A stretch of 64,000 bases of DNA, from assembly GCA_905221605.1 (NCBI GenBank), contig CAJNDS010002211.1:1-64000 (forward strand), given 5' to 3'. Shown here in pieces: positions 33,352-46,800 of this stretch (position 1 is the first letter of the stretch; the number at the start of each line of letters is the position of its first letter). Made by a program: the position numbers and the translations under genes. The notes under the pieces are model-generated. The model worked only from the letters and a program-made list of their open reading frames with translations, had not been told where the DNA came from and ran no database searches. The stretch is from Symbiodinium natans (Eukaryota > Sar > Dinophyceae > Suessiales > Symbiodiniaceae).

Positions 33352-36300
33352 TCAGGCTGCAAATGTCCCTTTGCCGGTGCAGAATGCCACGAAGATTGGC
33401 CCAAGCGGCTTCGCATACTTGTTCTTGGCCAGGGAGTAGATGAGAGTGCCTCCCAGGGTCACACCGCCCCATGCAAGGAAGCTCACGTGATCCGTCCACG
33501 CAAAACCCAAGATGGGCTCTTCACCCCGCATGCCCGCTCGAATCGATCTAGCCGGGCCCAAGCACTCTGAAACCTCCTGGTAGGCTGGAGTCTACATCCT
33601 GAAGACAATGTCAAGAACCATCAAGAACCATCAAGAACCGTCAAGAACCACCAAGAACCGTCAAGAACCGTCAAGAACCACCAAGAACCACCAAGAACTG
33701 TCAAGAACCATCAAGAACCATGAAGAACCATCAAGAACCATCAAGAACTACCAAGAACCATCAAGAATCGTCAAAAACCACCAAGAACCATCACCGTCAA
33801 GAACCACCACGAACCACCAAGAACCGTCAAGAACCATCAAGACCCACCAAGAACCATCAAGAACCGTCAAGACTTACCAAGAACTACCAAGAACCACCAA
33901 GAACCCTCACGAACCTGCAAGAACCCTCAAGAACTCCAAGCATCCAGCCTAGGATGGCAATGCTGCTGCCCAGCACGCCCAGGCCGGTCACCGGGTTTCG
34001 GAACACGAAGATGGCGGTGATGATGATGACCACCTTGGGGCCGAAACGTGATATTGATTGGCGCCCATCCGCAAAAAAAAGCGACGCAGTCCCCTCGAGG
34101 CAAGGCCCATAAAATCAACTTGTTTAAGCAGATATCCTTTGGAAGGACCGTCTCTTTTGCAACACGGCGGTGCCCCCCGTTAGCATTCTTACTCTGAGCT
34201 TGCCAGGGAGGAGAAGGATCGTCAGCAGCTAGGGCTCCCGGCACGCTTCATGGTGTTGCACACGGCATGAGACCTGCAGAGGCACAGAGGCGCTCTCTTG
34301 TTGTTGGATTGGGAACTTAGGGTTTAGGGCCCAGGGCTTAGGGCTTAGGGCTTAGGGCTTAGGGCTTTGGGCTTTGGGCTTTGGGCTTTGGGCTTTGGGC
34401 TTTGGGCTTAGGGCTTAGGGCTTAGGGCTTTGGGCTTTGGGCTTTGGGCTTTGGGCTTAGGGCTTAGGGCTTAGGGCTTAGGGCTTACGGTTTTGGGTTT
34501 CGGGTTTCGGGTTTCGGGTTTCGGGTTTCGGGTTTCGGGTTTCGGGTTTCGGGTTTCGGGTTTCGGGTTTCGGGTCAGGCTGCTGTCCAGCCAAGAGGCA
34601 CAGGGTCCAGCTTGCCCAACGCGAGGAACGCTACCTCGTTGTACATGTAGTAGTAGAAGCCACCTCGGCCAAAAATCTTCGTCCGCGGCTCAAGGGACAA
34701 GACTGGTAATCCTCGCAAACCCTGCATGCCATATGCTGTCAAGGGGCTCAGAATCATCCTTAGCAGATTGACGATTGGAGGAATGAAAGGGCCCCGACAG
34801 GCTTCTCTACTTCTTCTTGACATATTCACAGGCTACAATGATTCGTAGGCAAACCCAAGGGCCTAAGGCAGAGAGTGGCGTGGCAACGCTTGGGGCTTGG
34901 GGAATGAGCCGGTACACCGCATGCACCACTATGCGCTCTGTTCAAGGCCTGCGCGGCCCTAGATTCGAAGCCTTGCTGCCAGGGCTCTGCCACATGAAGG
35001 ACATGCCTCCCGAATGGTACGCAAGCTTGAAGCCCTTCAGCATTGCCTTGGGTCACTTGTCCACTGAGAACTGGGCATGTCACGTAGGGGCCAAAACAGA
35101 TGCAAATAGGCAACAGCAAGCCTAGGGCCATCCCAGCAACGCTTGGCCCCTCAATGGCAAGGGAGATGGGGATCAGCATGAAGGTTGCCATGATGGTAAG
35201 CACCTTGGCCCAGTTGCCAGGACAAAAAGCTCTTGCACTGAGACTGCAAACCCACAGCCTCACTGCGTCTTGCATATCATTCCGTTGGAGTTGTCTGTAT
35301 TATTCGCCGCCTTCGTCAGTTCTGCAACTCGGCAAGACTCCAGCTACGAAGTTCTGCGATGCCACAAATGAGTGACTTTGCCCGACTCTTGCAGTAACTT
35401 CGCATGACTTCGCCTGCTCCAGCTTCACTTGACCAAAGCATCAGTCTAGTCCATATCCCAAAGTGGGGAATCTTCGATACACATGCCCGAAGCGAAGGCA
35501 CCCTAACTAAGCGCATAAATGCAGCCCATGACCCAACTCAACAATCCAGCAGCTCAACACGTCTCGGCTCCGGGCTGCATAGACGTTAGCCGAATCCATG
35601 TTCTTACCTTGTGGGATCTTGCAGGAAGCACACCGGATCACGGCATTGAGAGCCAGGCAGAATAGCCCAGTCCCGACTGGCGACCAAGATCCGGGCCGAT
35701 GTCACCCCCGCTCATGACCTGCCAGAAAAAGGGCCCCAGGTTGCACAGTGTTTCGGCATCTTAAAAGCACTTAGTTGAATGCCAAGATCGGCTTGAAAGT
35801 GCGAGTTTCCTCAACGACTCAGCGCCTTCTTGCTGTAGACGGCGCGGGATGCGGATCCCAAGTTCGACCCCATGGCCGCCCCGAAGCACAGCCTCAAGCG
35901 TGACTCAGACGCAGCAACAACTTGGGGGGGGGGGTGGTCACCTGGGTTACGGGGTTTCCTGCTGCCACCCCCCCCCCTGCCCCCCACCTCACAACACAAC
36001 GACAGACCTGGGTCACTCAAACCGAAACAAAGACCTCGCCCCAGCATGAGGCGCTGGGAAGCCTCTTGCTGCGCCAAGGTACCAGTTGAAGGAGAGCTCG
36101 GAAGCACTCGCCAGGCCGACGCCGCCGATGATCGGAAGCCTCAAAGGTGGAAGGTCAGGTCTGCGAGTGGTCTGCAAATGGGTACCCTTGATATACACCC
36201 CCAAATAGTCGGATTCCCTTATAATAAGGACCCAACAAGGCGTCCCTGTTTAAACCCCCAAGTGGTCTGCAAACGTCTGCAAGACATATCCTTCAGAGGC

Positions 36301-38043
36301 ATGACGGCTTGGTCCCAGAGGTCCCATCTCCCGACCCTTGAGCCCACCAGTGGCCCTTTCGCCGGGAAGCAGAGAGGCGTACACTTGCCAGGGCATCACC
36401 TTCGAGTTGCGGGAGAAGCACTACGGTCCGAAGATCCGGTTCAAAACAACTCTTACCTTATGCTAGGGCTGCTAGGGCCTACTGCGGCGATGCTTGGTCC
36501 CGTGAGGGCGCCTCGCCCAGGAAGGCAAAGTTCAAGAAGGAGGAGACCACCGGCTCAGAGGCCTCCGCCCAAGGTCGCGAGGAGGCACAGACAGGCTCAT
36601 TGAGGTTTTGGAGTTGAGAACTACCCAGCTTGGGCGATCGGCTGCAAGGGTCCGCGCTTGCACCAAGCCGTATGAGGCCCATGGTGCGCTGTTCCCCCTT
36701 CAGCTGTGGAAGCTAGGCCACGGCGGACAAGCAAGCTCAAGCCAACCAACCCCACACGAACTCCCAACAAGCAAACATAGATTAGAGAGAGCCCATCAGG
36801 GTTCTGGGGACCCCCGAGCGGCCCAGAGGACTGGGTTTCAGCCTCGGCCCTCAACAGCAGGGCAGAACACCTTTTAGGCCCTTAAGGCTTCTTCTCACTC
36901 TGGAGAACGATTGGACCCTTTGCGGCACGGCATGCCTTCACGATGTGGCCGAAAGAGACAGCTCCGGCGAAGAAGGCGATCACCTCAATCCCGGCAGGGT
37001 CCAGGCTACCAATATCGGTACGGGTTCTGGGTACCGGGGTGATTCAAGTTTCAAGGCCACCCAGTGAGTTGCGTCTTCTCCTTCCGAAGCATGTGCTGCA
37101 AGGGCTTCTGAGATCCTGGCGGCCCCCACGTGCGTCGCTAAATGGCCCAACCTCTTGCTTAGACTGGAGTCGGGTAGCCGAACGGCACAGGATCAGAGAG
37201 GCCGCAAGAGTGCGGAGGAGACGCAAATGCTGAGTAGGTCTGATAACACTCATTGCAGAGTGAGTGCAAAGTAAATAAAGTAAGGTGAACTGATAGCCTT
37301 GAAGCTGGTAAGAGAGGCACAAGCACGACATCTGAAGATGAAAGGGATATTCAGATCATCCCCCCACTAGAAGACACAGCTGCTTCCCCACACCACCCGG
37401 AACCGAATCGAATCCATCGAGTTCAGGTGCTCCCCATGTTGAAACCTCTGGGCCGCCGCGCGCAGAAGGTGCCAACGTCACCGCTTGCGAGACGGTGAGC
37501 TTCGGAGTCTGCGGAGAATAAACATCATACAACTGAGCGGCGACTGGGCAGCAATATCAAGCAACAAGCTCGTGCAGCTTGACAGGTGCTTGTACAACAG
37601 ATTTCATTCCACCCACGTAGAGATCAAACAAAATAGGCCTTGCGGATGCGTAGGATCCTTGGCTTTGCAGTGAATGCGAAGCGATGATGACATTTCCGGA
37701 CTCTGGATTTGCACCACTACTTTCGGCCAAGGCTCCAAAGAGGCACAAAGATTAGCCATCCGAAGGACATCTGCCAGAGGGCACAGGCCCAGGGGTAGGG
37801 GTATGAGATCCTCAGCTCGGTCAAGACACTTTCAGAGCCACCTTCACCAACCATAGCGTGGCTTGTTCGAGCCTAGTCTAGAGCCGTAGAGCACCGACAA
37901 TCACTTGTATGTGTGTAATCATGCCTAACCTGAGGCTGACAGAGCTTGTGTCGGGCTGCAGCTTCATATCAGTGGCACTGCTCGGCCCACAGAAAAAAAT
38001 CTTTGGCCAAAATGCAAAGCCTTCTTGTTGTAGATGTTGTAGC
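33352..38043 (-). CDS. Triose-phosphate/DMT-family transporter (TPT-like)
   Basis: Multi-pass sugar-phosphate or nucleotide-sugar exchanger; substrate and membrane not decided by sequence. Exons: 38016-38043 (YNIYNKKAL), gap, 36936-37026, 36512-36562, 36371-36399, 36083-36139, 35826-35892, 35685-35718, 35576-35607, 35141-35203, 34986-35046, 34600-34663, 34243-34273, 33949-34033, 33352-33449 (TGA). Phase is kept at all 12 junctions after the gap. Family matches in order: GAVSFGHIVK; ASEPVVSSFLNFAFLGE; VMPWQVYASLLPIIGG; LASASELSFNW; FGAAMGSNLGSASRAVYSKK; VMSGGDIGPD; NMDSANVYA; VLTIMATFMLIPISLAIEG; GGFYYYMYNEVAFLALGKLD; VSHAVCNTMKR; VVIIITAIFVFRNPVTGLG; GTLIYSLAKNKYAKP. Donors: 9 GC, 3 GT. The N-terminus (any plastid leader) and one or two exons between 37.1 and 38.0 kb are not located. 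Confidence 0.88.
33606..33945. repeat. 10-bp minisatellite filling a transporter intron
   Basis: About 34 units of AAGAACCATC/AAGAACCGTC/AAGAACCACC on the plus strand. On the minus strand it starts a few nt after the GC donor at 33948 and fills most of the 499-nt last intron of the transporter model. Confidence 0.9.
34315..34574 (+). repeat. Block-structured telomere-variant array in a transporter intron
   Basis: A heptamer array made of homogeneous blocks: TTAGGGC, then TTTGGGC, TTAGGGC again, TTTGGGC, TTAGGGC, then TTTCGGG to the end. It occupies about 260 of the 326 nt between exons 34600-34663 and 34243-34273. It reads antisense to the gene. Confidence 0.9.
36181..36230 (-). repeat. Copy of dispersed CTATTTGGGG element in a transporter intron
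   Basis: The minus strand reads aagggaatccgactatttgg then gggtgtatatcaagggtacc, close to the copy at 58931-58972. It lies between exons 36371-36399 and 36083-36139. Confidence 0.65.
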
Positions 38044-39030
38044 CTGGAGAAGGCGAAGGGCATGGATTTTTCAGCGTGCAGGATTCTTCGGACCCTGCAG
38101 CACTGCACCATGGCTGCTCACAAGCCCTTCAGAAGTGTCAGCAGTGGACAGGCAGCCACCCCTTTCAGTGACGAAGGCATGTGTCCTTGTGCCCTGTTCT
38201 GCATCGATATCATCTATCTGAGACAAGAGCCGATGTTGAAGACATACCACAAGCCGATGTAAATCACCACACCGAACTTGTCCTTAGGCAGCGCATGGTG
38301 GTGATCTTGGCACACTTTCTTCACTTGCATCGGCCGCCTTCACAAAACTCTTTGTAAAGAGCTGCATGGCAACTTGACTGCTCCAAGGCCAATGTGCCCT
38401 TCAAGCCAATCTGCTCTCTAACCCTCCAATGACCAACCCTCCATCCTCCAGAAAACAGCACATGATGTGCGCACCCAGGGAACCATGAAGCTCTTCTCCT
38501 CCTTGGTCTCCGTAGGCTCCTGCAAGAGAGTGCACAAAGGCTTCAGTGTGGCTCACCAATCACTTGCAAGCAGCTCTTCCGGGCCTCCGCTGCCGCCTCC
38601 GAAGCTTCGGAGGCCGCGCGCATGGCGACCTCGGGGACCCCGAGAAATGGCGAAAAGCTTCCGTGGGGCGGTGCGGGACGGCTACGCTTGGCGCGGGTGG
38701 CTTGCGGCTTGGCGCTGGGCGTGGGGCGGTGACCATATTGGCCAAGTTTCCGTTTCCGTGGCGGGACGGCATGGGGGAACATGAGGCTTGATTGTGTGAT
38801 GGGGGTGCAGAGTGGGGCATGGGAATGGGGGGTGGAGGCTGAAAGCAGGAGGATGGGTGGATGGCACAGGGGGGCGGTAAGCAGTGGACCAGAAATCGGT
38901 CCTCAGGTTTTGTTTGTAGGGTTTTACCACCGCCATGTCTTTGAGCAGACACCCGTGACGTCTCTTGGGATATGCACTTTCTGCTGTTGTGCTGGCTCGA
39001 CCTTGTTTCACGGCCCGCCCAGGCCCGACG
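38044..39030. other. Upstream region of the transporter, start not placed
   Basis: Should contain the first exon or exons and any presequence of the transporter, but no convincing segment was found. Several overlapping frames are low-complexity shadows. Confidence 0.25.
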
Positions 39031-39034
39031 GATT

Positions 39035-39605
<571 letters not shown>

Positions 39606-41035
39606 GACGACGACGGCGGCGCAAACCTAGGTCGGCCCACGCCATAGGTCCGAGCCCCGCCCGCAACCGCGGCGTGTTTCTGTCACACGACCACCCTCTC
39701 CAGGTTTCGTAGAGGGTGCGGAATCGTCATTATATCAAGAACAACGATATTACAAAAAACAAAAAGCAAGTCCCCGTGCGGGTGTTTGTGTCCTGTGCAT
39801 GCGCACCCTATGCGCGTTTCGTGGCAGCGGCATTCACACCCCCAGTACGCGCCGCGCGCTTAATTGACGCGACGCGTAGCCAATTTTGCATCGGTGTTTG
39901 AAAGTTTGTTTGCTTTTGTGGCGTTGGTTTCGGGGTTCGTGTATGTTGATGCTTCAAAGGTTAGGGTTTGCGCTGAGAGTTGTGGATTTGCACTGTTTCG
40001 GCTCAGGGTTTGGTGCAAATCGGAATTTTGGAGCAGCTGTAAGAAAAAAACAAAAAAACAAGAAGAAAGGCCGTTTGCGAAAACAGTGTCTGTGAGTTCC
40101 GATGCAAGTTAGGCATGCCATGAAGGAAAACGTAGTGTTAATTTAAGTGCTCGGTAAGTGGAAGTAGTAGCGGTCGTGGTCGTGGTGGTGGTGGTGTGGT
40201 GGTACGAGTAGCGGTCGTTGGACTGCTGCTCTGGGCGACAATCCTCCTGCATGTATCAAGCCATATCAAATCACAGACAACTCAGCAAGGTCTTGCATTT
40301 AAGCCGGGACGCTGCGCAGCCCGCCGCTGCGAGCGCCAAGGAGACCTTGATCGATCCGGCCACCCCCCATCAGGTGATCAGATTAAGGGCTGTTTTTGTC
40401 AGAAAGCGGCGGCAGGTTCGCCAGTTCTCATCACATCATGGCAGCAAGATGTCAACACAGCCAAAGAGAGATTGACCTGCAGCCTGGCATGGTTCCTTCG
40501 GTGCTCCCTGCCGACTCCGACTTCTGAGATCGCAGCAAAATCGGTTGCACGCGCATCGTCGGACACTTTGTCCTCTCAGGGCCCAGTAGTATCAGCAGTA
40601 GGGTTTCCAGATGAGGACTGGTCACAAGGCTTCGGACCCGAGCCTGCGCCCGAGTAGACTGGAAGCTTCTGCCAGCAAAGTTTCCGAACCTTGGCTTGAA
40701 GCCAACTTGCCGGGGCTGACGAGGGCCGAGGGCCCCTATCCAAAGGTAGTCAGGGTAGTCTTGGAGCATCTGGCTGTGGCGAAGAGGCACGACGGCCTTG
40801 TGCGCAAAAATCTGAGTGTGTCTCTTCACCTTGAAACTGCCCAGTGGCGAGGAGGTCGGCAGAGGCTCCGCAATGCCCTGGCCGCAAAGGGGCTGCCAGC
40901 ATGCTGGAACACATCTGGCCACTGACTAGACAATGCCACACAGAGATTCGAGAAGTTCTGCGCCTGCGAACTAACGATGACAGGCCTTTACACCGACTGC
41001 ATTCGTGAGCCTCGAAGGGCCTAATTGCTCGGAAG
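39606..41035. other. No gene recognised
   Basis: Unique sequence; open frames on both strands up to 156 codons lack family signatures. Confidence 0.3.
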
Positions 41036-41036
41036 A

Positions 41037-41132
41037 CCCTAAACCCTAAACCCTAAACCCTAAACCCTAAACCCTAAACCCTAAACCCTAAACCCTAAAC
41101 CCTAAACCCTAAACCCTAAACCCTAAACCCTG
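41037..41132 (-). repeat. Interstitial telomere-like array (CCCTAAA)n
   Basis: About thirteen perfect CCCTAAA units on the plus strand, the most regular array in the window. Confidence 0.92.
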
Positions 41133-41931
41133 TTGGCACATCTTGGGGCCTCGATGCCAGCCGTAGTCCGCGTTCGTGTGGTCGGAGGCACAGCAAAGCT
41201 CTGCTCTCCGATCCAAGCACAGAAAGCAAAGGCGAGGAGGAGGACTGGTGCACCTTTCCAAGACATCCTGGACATATGGCTTCAAGGCTTCGGGCTTTCA
41301 GGGTTGCGTCGGTGCATCATACATAGCATGGGGGAGCTACAGATAGCTACAGCACTTAAGTCCGACGTATGGGCTCTGTGCAACTGAGAAGCCGCGAAGC
41401 GGCCTCCACCTCAACCAGGGACTTGACAAAAAGGCGCACAAGGTGGCAAGGCAAGTGGCAAGGCCGTAGCAGATCGGTCTGCCCAACCCTTGTTGCCAGG
41501 CCTTCCCGGCGCAGCCATGGCCTGGCCAAGAGCAGGAATCGGAATGGGAAGGACATCATGCGGCGTGGACTGGGCAATACGATTCCCGACGTCCAAAACT
41601 TTAGACCAGGGTGGTCTGAGGGGTCGTGTGTCCAGGACAGCAAGTCTTTCCTAGTTCCGCCAAAGCCAGCTGCAGACCTGTGGACAGAGAACCTGAGGCC
41701 GAACCACTGCAGAGCTGAACTCTCGCGCCTCAAAATGACCCTGCGAAGTGAAACTTCCGTACAAACGTGCTTCGAGCCACAAGTCAGCAGCGAAATTGCT
41801 ACCAGGTGCGTGGTCTCTGTGCACACTACGCAATCCCAAGGCACACGCATCCCTCAGTGTCGGCATAACTCCGAACCATGTCTTAGAACAAAAAAAGCCT
41901 ACGGTACCTTGGGCGGTTGAGCTCCCAAACT
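41133..41931. other. No gene recognised
   Basis: Possible 3' flank of the Lys-rich exon next to it. A 183-codon plus-strand frame lacks family signatures. Confidence 0.3.
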
Positions 41932-42051
41932 TCACTTAGCGGGCACCTTATGTGTCGACTTCTGTATCGACGAACCAGAACTCTTCCGTTTCTTTGGAGT
42001 AGAAGGCTCCTCCTTCGCTTCATCCTTCACGACTGGCTGAGGCTCATTGGT
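41932..42051 (-). CDS. C-terminal exon of an unknown Lys-rich protein
   Basis: After ATCGAG| the minus strand reads NEPQPVVKDEAKEEPSTPKK, then RKSSGSSIQKSTHKVPAK and a TGA (41932-41934). Acid-base mixed, disordered and basic at the end, with a nuclear-localisation-like PKKRK. Upstream exons are not connected. Confidence 0.45.
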   Translation of the reverse strand, partial: TNEPQPVVKDEAKEEPSTPKKRKSSGSSIQKSTHKVPAK

Positions 42052-43414
42052 CTCGATGAAGATGTGCCCCACCAAATCACATCGCTCTGGAGATCGTCCG
42101 ATCGGTTCTGAAGCCTGTGAAAGGCGGCTCATTGCAGGAATTGGTGATCAAACCAATTCAAACCGATAGGTACGCAAACTGAAGCCGGCCACAACCCCAT
42201 GTCTATGACATTCTATGACTTGGTCGAGCACGTGAGCTGCCGATGTTTCTTGGGATGTATGGTCAGGCTAAAGCCGCTGGACGGCGAGTTGTGCTTGTCT
42301 CCGTGTTCCCATTAGTGCAGTTAAAGCAGCGCATGATCACACCAGAAGAAGGGGGCACAGGGGATTCCTGCGACTACCGAGCTCAGCGACTGCCCTGGTT
42401 GCAAGATCGCTCCAGTCGAAATTCGTAAATGGTAAAGCAAGCCATGGCCCCGCAGCTGCAGCGGACATTCAAGAAGAGTGCTGTTATTCCGTTATGCCGA
42501 ACGCCTGAGCTCCACGAGCTCTGCTCACGCTTAGCTGCCTTAGCTGTTTTGCACGCGGACGGGCGTCAACCCATGAGAGCGCTTTGCAGAGTTTCACGCT
42601 CCGCACACGCTGCTCGTGCAACTTGTCTCAGAGCCCTTCAACCCAGGCCGATCCAAGCTCAGACCCCACAAGACAATGGAAAAATCCAGCGGCTTTGAAG
42701 TTTAGAGGTTTCATGGCCCTAGAAGGGAGGGAAGCACGGAGATCGCAAGCCGCAGGCAGCGCCTAGTGTGCTTTCATGTGCCTTCGCTGTGTATGCCACA
42801 ACCTTCGGGCCGCTTCCTTAAGGGGGTCTGGCTACCAGGTTGCCAGGGGATTGCGGCACTGGCAGGTGCCAGCAAGTGCCAGCGAGAGCACGCAAGCGTC
42901 CCCCGAACCACCAGGATCTTCAGAAACTCAGGGACGGGGTGTGAAGCGTGCCGGGAGACTTCCAGTCGCCAGAGCAGAATTTTCGAGGTTGAGGCTCCGG
43001 GTCGGTAAGACCGCATGGCACTCATGGCACTTGGTGACAACATTCGAGGCAGTGGTTTTCCTGCCTCGAGATAAGAAAGGCATGAGAGGCCACAGGTTGC
43101 GTCTCGGAGCCTCGAACCCTCTGCAGCTCTTTACGCAGACTGCATCCTAAAAGGTACGTGGCTGGAGCTGTCCAGGCACAAGCAAGAGAAACCGCAACCT
43201 GTGGCCGCATGAGACTACGTGAACCAAAATTTCGAGAATGGTGTTGCCCCAGGCCGGGGGGGGGGCAACCCGAGTTCTGCGATGTTGGAACACAACTCTC
43301 ACGAAGCCATCTTAAATACAAGATGCTATGGCTTCCAATAGCATAGCACTCCCGAAGCATAGTGCCTGAACTTCTGCAACCCTCTACACGAAACCAGCTC
43401 AACGCCAAACTCAC
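42052..43414. other. Likely introns or spacer, nothing recognised
   Basis: No further exon could be placed between the Lys-rich exon and the exon at 43.4 kb. Confidence 0.25.
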
Positions 43415-43500
43415 CTGATGCAGGCCTAAAGCAAGGCAAAATCGGCTCACCACCGCCTCGGGCTTCCTGCTCAACACGCAAAGGCCGCTCTTCAAACCGG
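43415..43500 (-). CDS. Isolated exon candidate with a strong GT donor
   Basis: The minus strand reads FEERPLRVEQEARGGGEPI and LPCFRPAS, then TCAG|GTGAGT. Coding character and donor are good, but the gene is unknown and the 5' edge is not fixed. Confidence 0.35.
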
Positions 43501-43825
43501 GATGAAGTGCAGAAGTAGCAGCAAGCTGAGAGTTTGCGTGCTACATGTTGTGTCACGCACATTCAGGGTATACATGTTTGCTTCACCACGTTCATGCAGA
43601 ACAGGCACATGCAAGCCCGATTTAACCGACTCCGCTCTAAGCGACTCCGAACAAGCTTGGCAGGAGCACGGCTGCGCCCTCGGCTGCCGCCCCCCTCGGC
43701 TCCGTTGCCATGCAAAGTGCATAATAAGATATCATCAGCGAGCAAAAGGCTAGCCTGCCACGAATACATTCTAAGGCCTTCTAAGCTGCAAAGCCAGCAG
43801 CACATCAGGCCGGCAGAAGGGCCAA

Positions 43826-46800
43826 CTACTTTGAATCCGAAGGCTTTGCCGGGCCCCCCGCGTAGCTGCCCCCCCAGCTGCCTGACAGGATCAACTGCGT
43901 GTTGGCCGCAGTGCCAAAGTTGAAAAGCATCTCATTGGGCCGATTCGAACCTCCTCCACCACCACCGCCGCCGCCGCCGCTTCTCCAGCTGTCACCTCCT
44001 GCGTGGCGATGGTGCACCAGATTACAGTTCAGGCTGATCAGGCTGAGGAAGCTCGAGTTGATACTGCTTACAAAGCCTACGAGTACAAGGCGCCCCGTGT
44101 CGGCGAACAAAATCACACCGCTTTCAACACGTGCTGGCCTTGTAGTCCCCTCCCCCTGAACCTCCCTCTAGAACAAGAGAGAAACTCCAGGATGGCCACA
44201 AGACCCCCCACTCATAGAATCTGGAAGAATCACCATCATCCGGCCTCCGCGACTCCCGCCGCCACCGCCACCACCTCCCCGTCCTCCTTGGTGCGGGAGA
44301 GCACGGGATTTTCTTCTGCAGGGTCGCAGCTCAGCGTGTATAGTGAGGCCATTCATTCGGCATGTGGGAGCGTTGGTTGTGTTCGGCTCAGGATGGCCAA
44401 GCATTCAAACCACACGACTGCACAATTCATGCATGCAAGCTTTGACATGCTCAGAATGTCACCCCAGCGTCCGCCGCGTTCTTCTCGCGCAGAGCCGGCC
44501 TCAGGGCATCAGCTTCTCTTGCTGCAAGATTAACGTGGACCTTGGCTTTGCGATGCTTTACTTCTCTTGCTCTGCTCGTGCCTGCTACACGCCGATCTTC
44601 CGACGCTGCACAGTCAAAAAGCCCAGCGCTTCAGGAAGTGATGGGACGTTGATCCGCATGCCGAACCAGGAAAACATGGCAAAGTCCAAGTGGGGCACCA
44701 TATCCCGCAGATCGGAAGGAACAGGCTGATTGGTACGCTGCATCACCTGGCTCATGGACGGTTCCCGGTGCAGTCATGGCCAGACAGACACACGCCGCCT
44801 CCATGATGCCTTTGGCTTTCCCGGCATCAGCTCTTCTATCCAGGAAAGTGACCTGAGCTCCATTCAGATGCATGCAGTCTTGTCATTGTATTGCGGATGG
44901 AGTTTGCTTTTGCTACCTTTTGTTTTTGTGTGGCTCCTTTGTGTGTTTGTTGTGACGCATTCGAATGACAATGTTGATGTTTGTTATTGCCTGCGCTTTC
45001 GCATTGGGATTTCCCAGTTCCCGAATTGGTGCTTTGCCCTGTTTGGGGCTTTGACATCTTCAGAGGCTTTTGAGCAAAACAGGTTCACATGGTCTTTCAA
45101 AACGTACCCCCCCCCTCCGTTCGTAAACGCAATGCTCGTACAGATCTCGATCTGTCCCACATTTTCCTTTCTTGCTAAGGCAATGCTCGCATTATGGGAG
45201 AGAGGGGTCACACCCATTTGCAACCACAACGCTCGCACGATCAAAGTCCGAAGCTCCTCGTGATTGCATCTGTTCTTCAAGTCAACATTTCTTGCGTTGC
45301 TCTTCGAAACAAGTTTGCACGGTAGGGTTGCCCCCCCCCCCCCCCCCAGAACTAAATGCTCGCATGGCAGATTTGAAAAATTCGCGTTAATTTCGAAGGA
45401 AAGTCCGGTGATGGCACGGCATTCTTTCAAGTACCAGTGTAGCACTCAGCATGATGTCAACTCAAACATTTCTGTAAGGGCCGGGAGGCCCGGCAGCCCC
45501 ACCCTTCCCCCCCCCCCCCAAAAAAAAAAAGGAAACAAAAACACAAAGACGACGTTAGAAGAATGCGCCCTCCTTTCATTACATTACAGGTTCTGGAGGC
45601 CTCCAATTTTCGGGCCCCACCGAATACCCCACCGAGAGCTCAGAGCCCGGCTGCAAAGCCCTTGCAGCCGGCTCGGCCAGTGCGGCCGATGCGGTGCACG
45701 TAGTCCTGGCCAAGCAAGGAGGTCCGCCAAAGCAAAAGACAGAACAGGGATGCTTCGGATGCCTAGGGGAAACATTTGGGAGCTCAAGCAAGTCACTGTA
45801 GAGAGTGTAAGGATTTTAGTCAGCCAAGGAGGTCCTCGGTGTTGTTTGCGGCATCGTAGTTAACCACTAGGCCAACCTCAATCACATTGCTATCTTGCGC
45901 AGACATGACAATGCTCATGCTTGATTTGCTGCTCCGAAGAGCAAGTCGGCAAGTCAGAGTCAGCGCCGCACGTCTACGCAAGACCGCCTGAGACCCTGTC
46001 CCCCTTGATGTCAAGCCCTCTCGCTGCCACATCCGTCGCCACGAGGACCTTCTCTAGCTCAAGGGACAAGGTGGGGTATATCCTGGTACCATGCCTAACC
46101 ACTCTAGCCGCCTGCAGCCCCTCGCCATCAGGTTTTGGTGGTAGTGCGCTTAAGTTGTGGCCTTGGTTCTGGTTTGTGATGTCGGCTTGTATTCTGTTGA
46201 TTCTTGTGGCCGATCGAAAGCTAGCTTGTCACGACATATGCTTAAACGTGTTAAAACCTTCTTCTCGGCAATGTGTGCGTTTGTCCCCTGCTGGTGCACG
46301 AAGTCGAAGGAAGGCATCGTACAAAGAAAGGCTGATCTCACATGTCAAAGCATGTGAGATCCCGATGTCTTCCTACCTTGCCACGATGCGACTGCAGAAT
46401 GACACAGCCCGCAGAAAAGTTAGCATTGTTCGACTCCCGACATCTTGTCTTGCCGTTCGGAAGTTACCCACCAGCAGAAGAAGGTAGACTTGCAGAAAAT
46501 GTTTGTCCCCTGCTCGACGTATTTGGGTACCCTAAGAATTTGGGGCCGCCTGATAATAGTAACCACAAAAAAGGACCAGAACTTAGAGAAGTGACCAATA
46601 TCATAACACGACTGCATGCCATTGGTATTTGCAACAGAAACGGCCGGCCAACGCGTTCAGCACTTGACGTGGTACCCAGTTCAATCGCAGCAATTTTGCC
46701 AACGCAGTTTTGACACTGTCGCTCTGCAATTTGGAGTTCGAGAGAAGGTATTCTTTCTACAGACTTGAGGACTTGGGAAGGTAGACGTTGTTCTCCTCCC

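Noticed and set aside
43935-43955. tRNA T-arm-like sequence ggttcgaatcgg (minus strand)
   Set aside because: The flanking bases do not form a T stem and no acceptor or anticodon arm is present.
44003-44533. 176-codon plus-strand ORF with a coding-like start (QADQAEEARVDTAYKAYEY)
   Set aside because: It lies opposite the RGG-tail part of the helicase gene and has no family match. The low-complexity minus-strand reading is better supported, although the first 40 codons remain curious.
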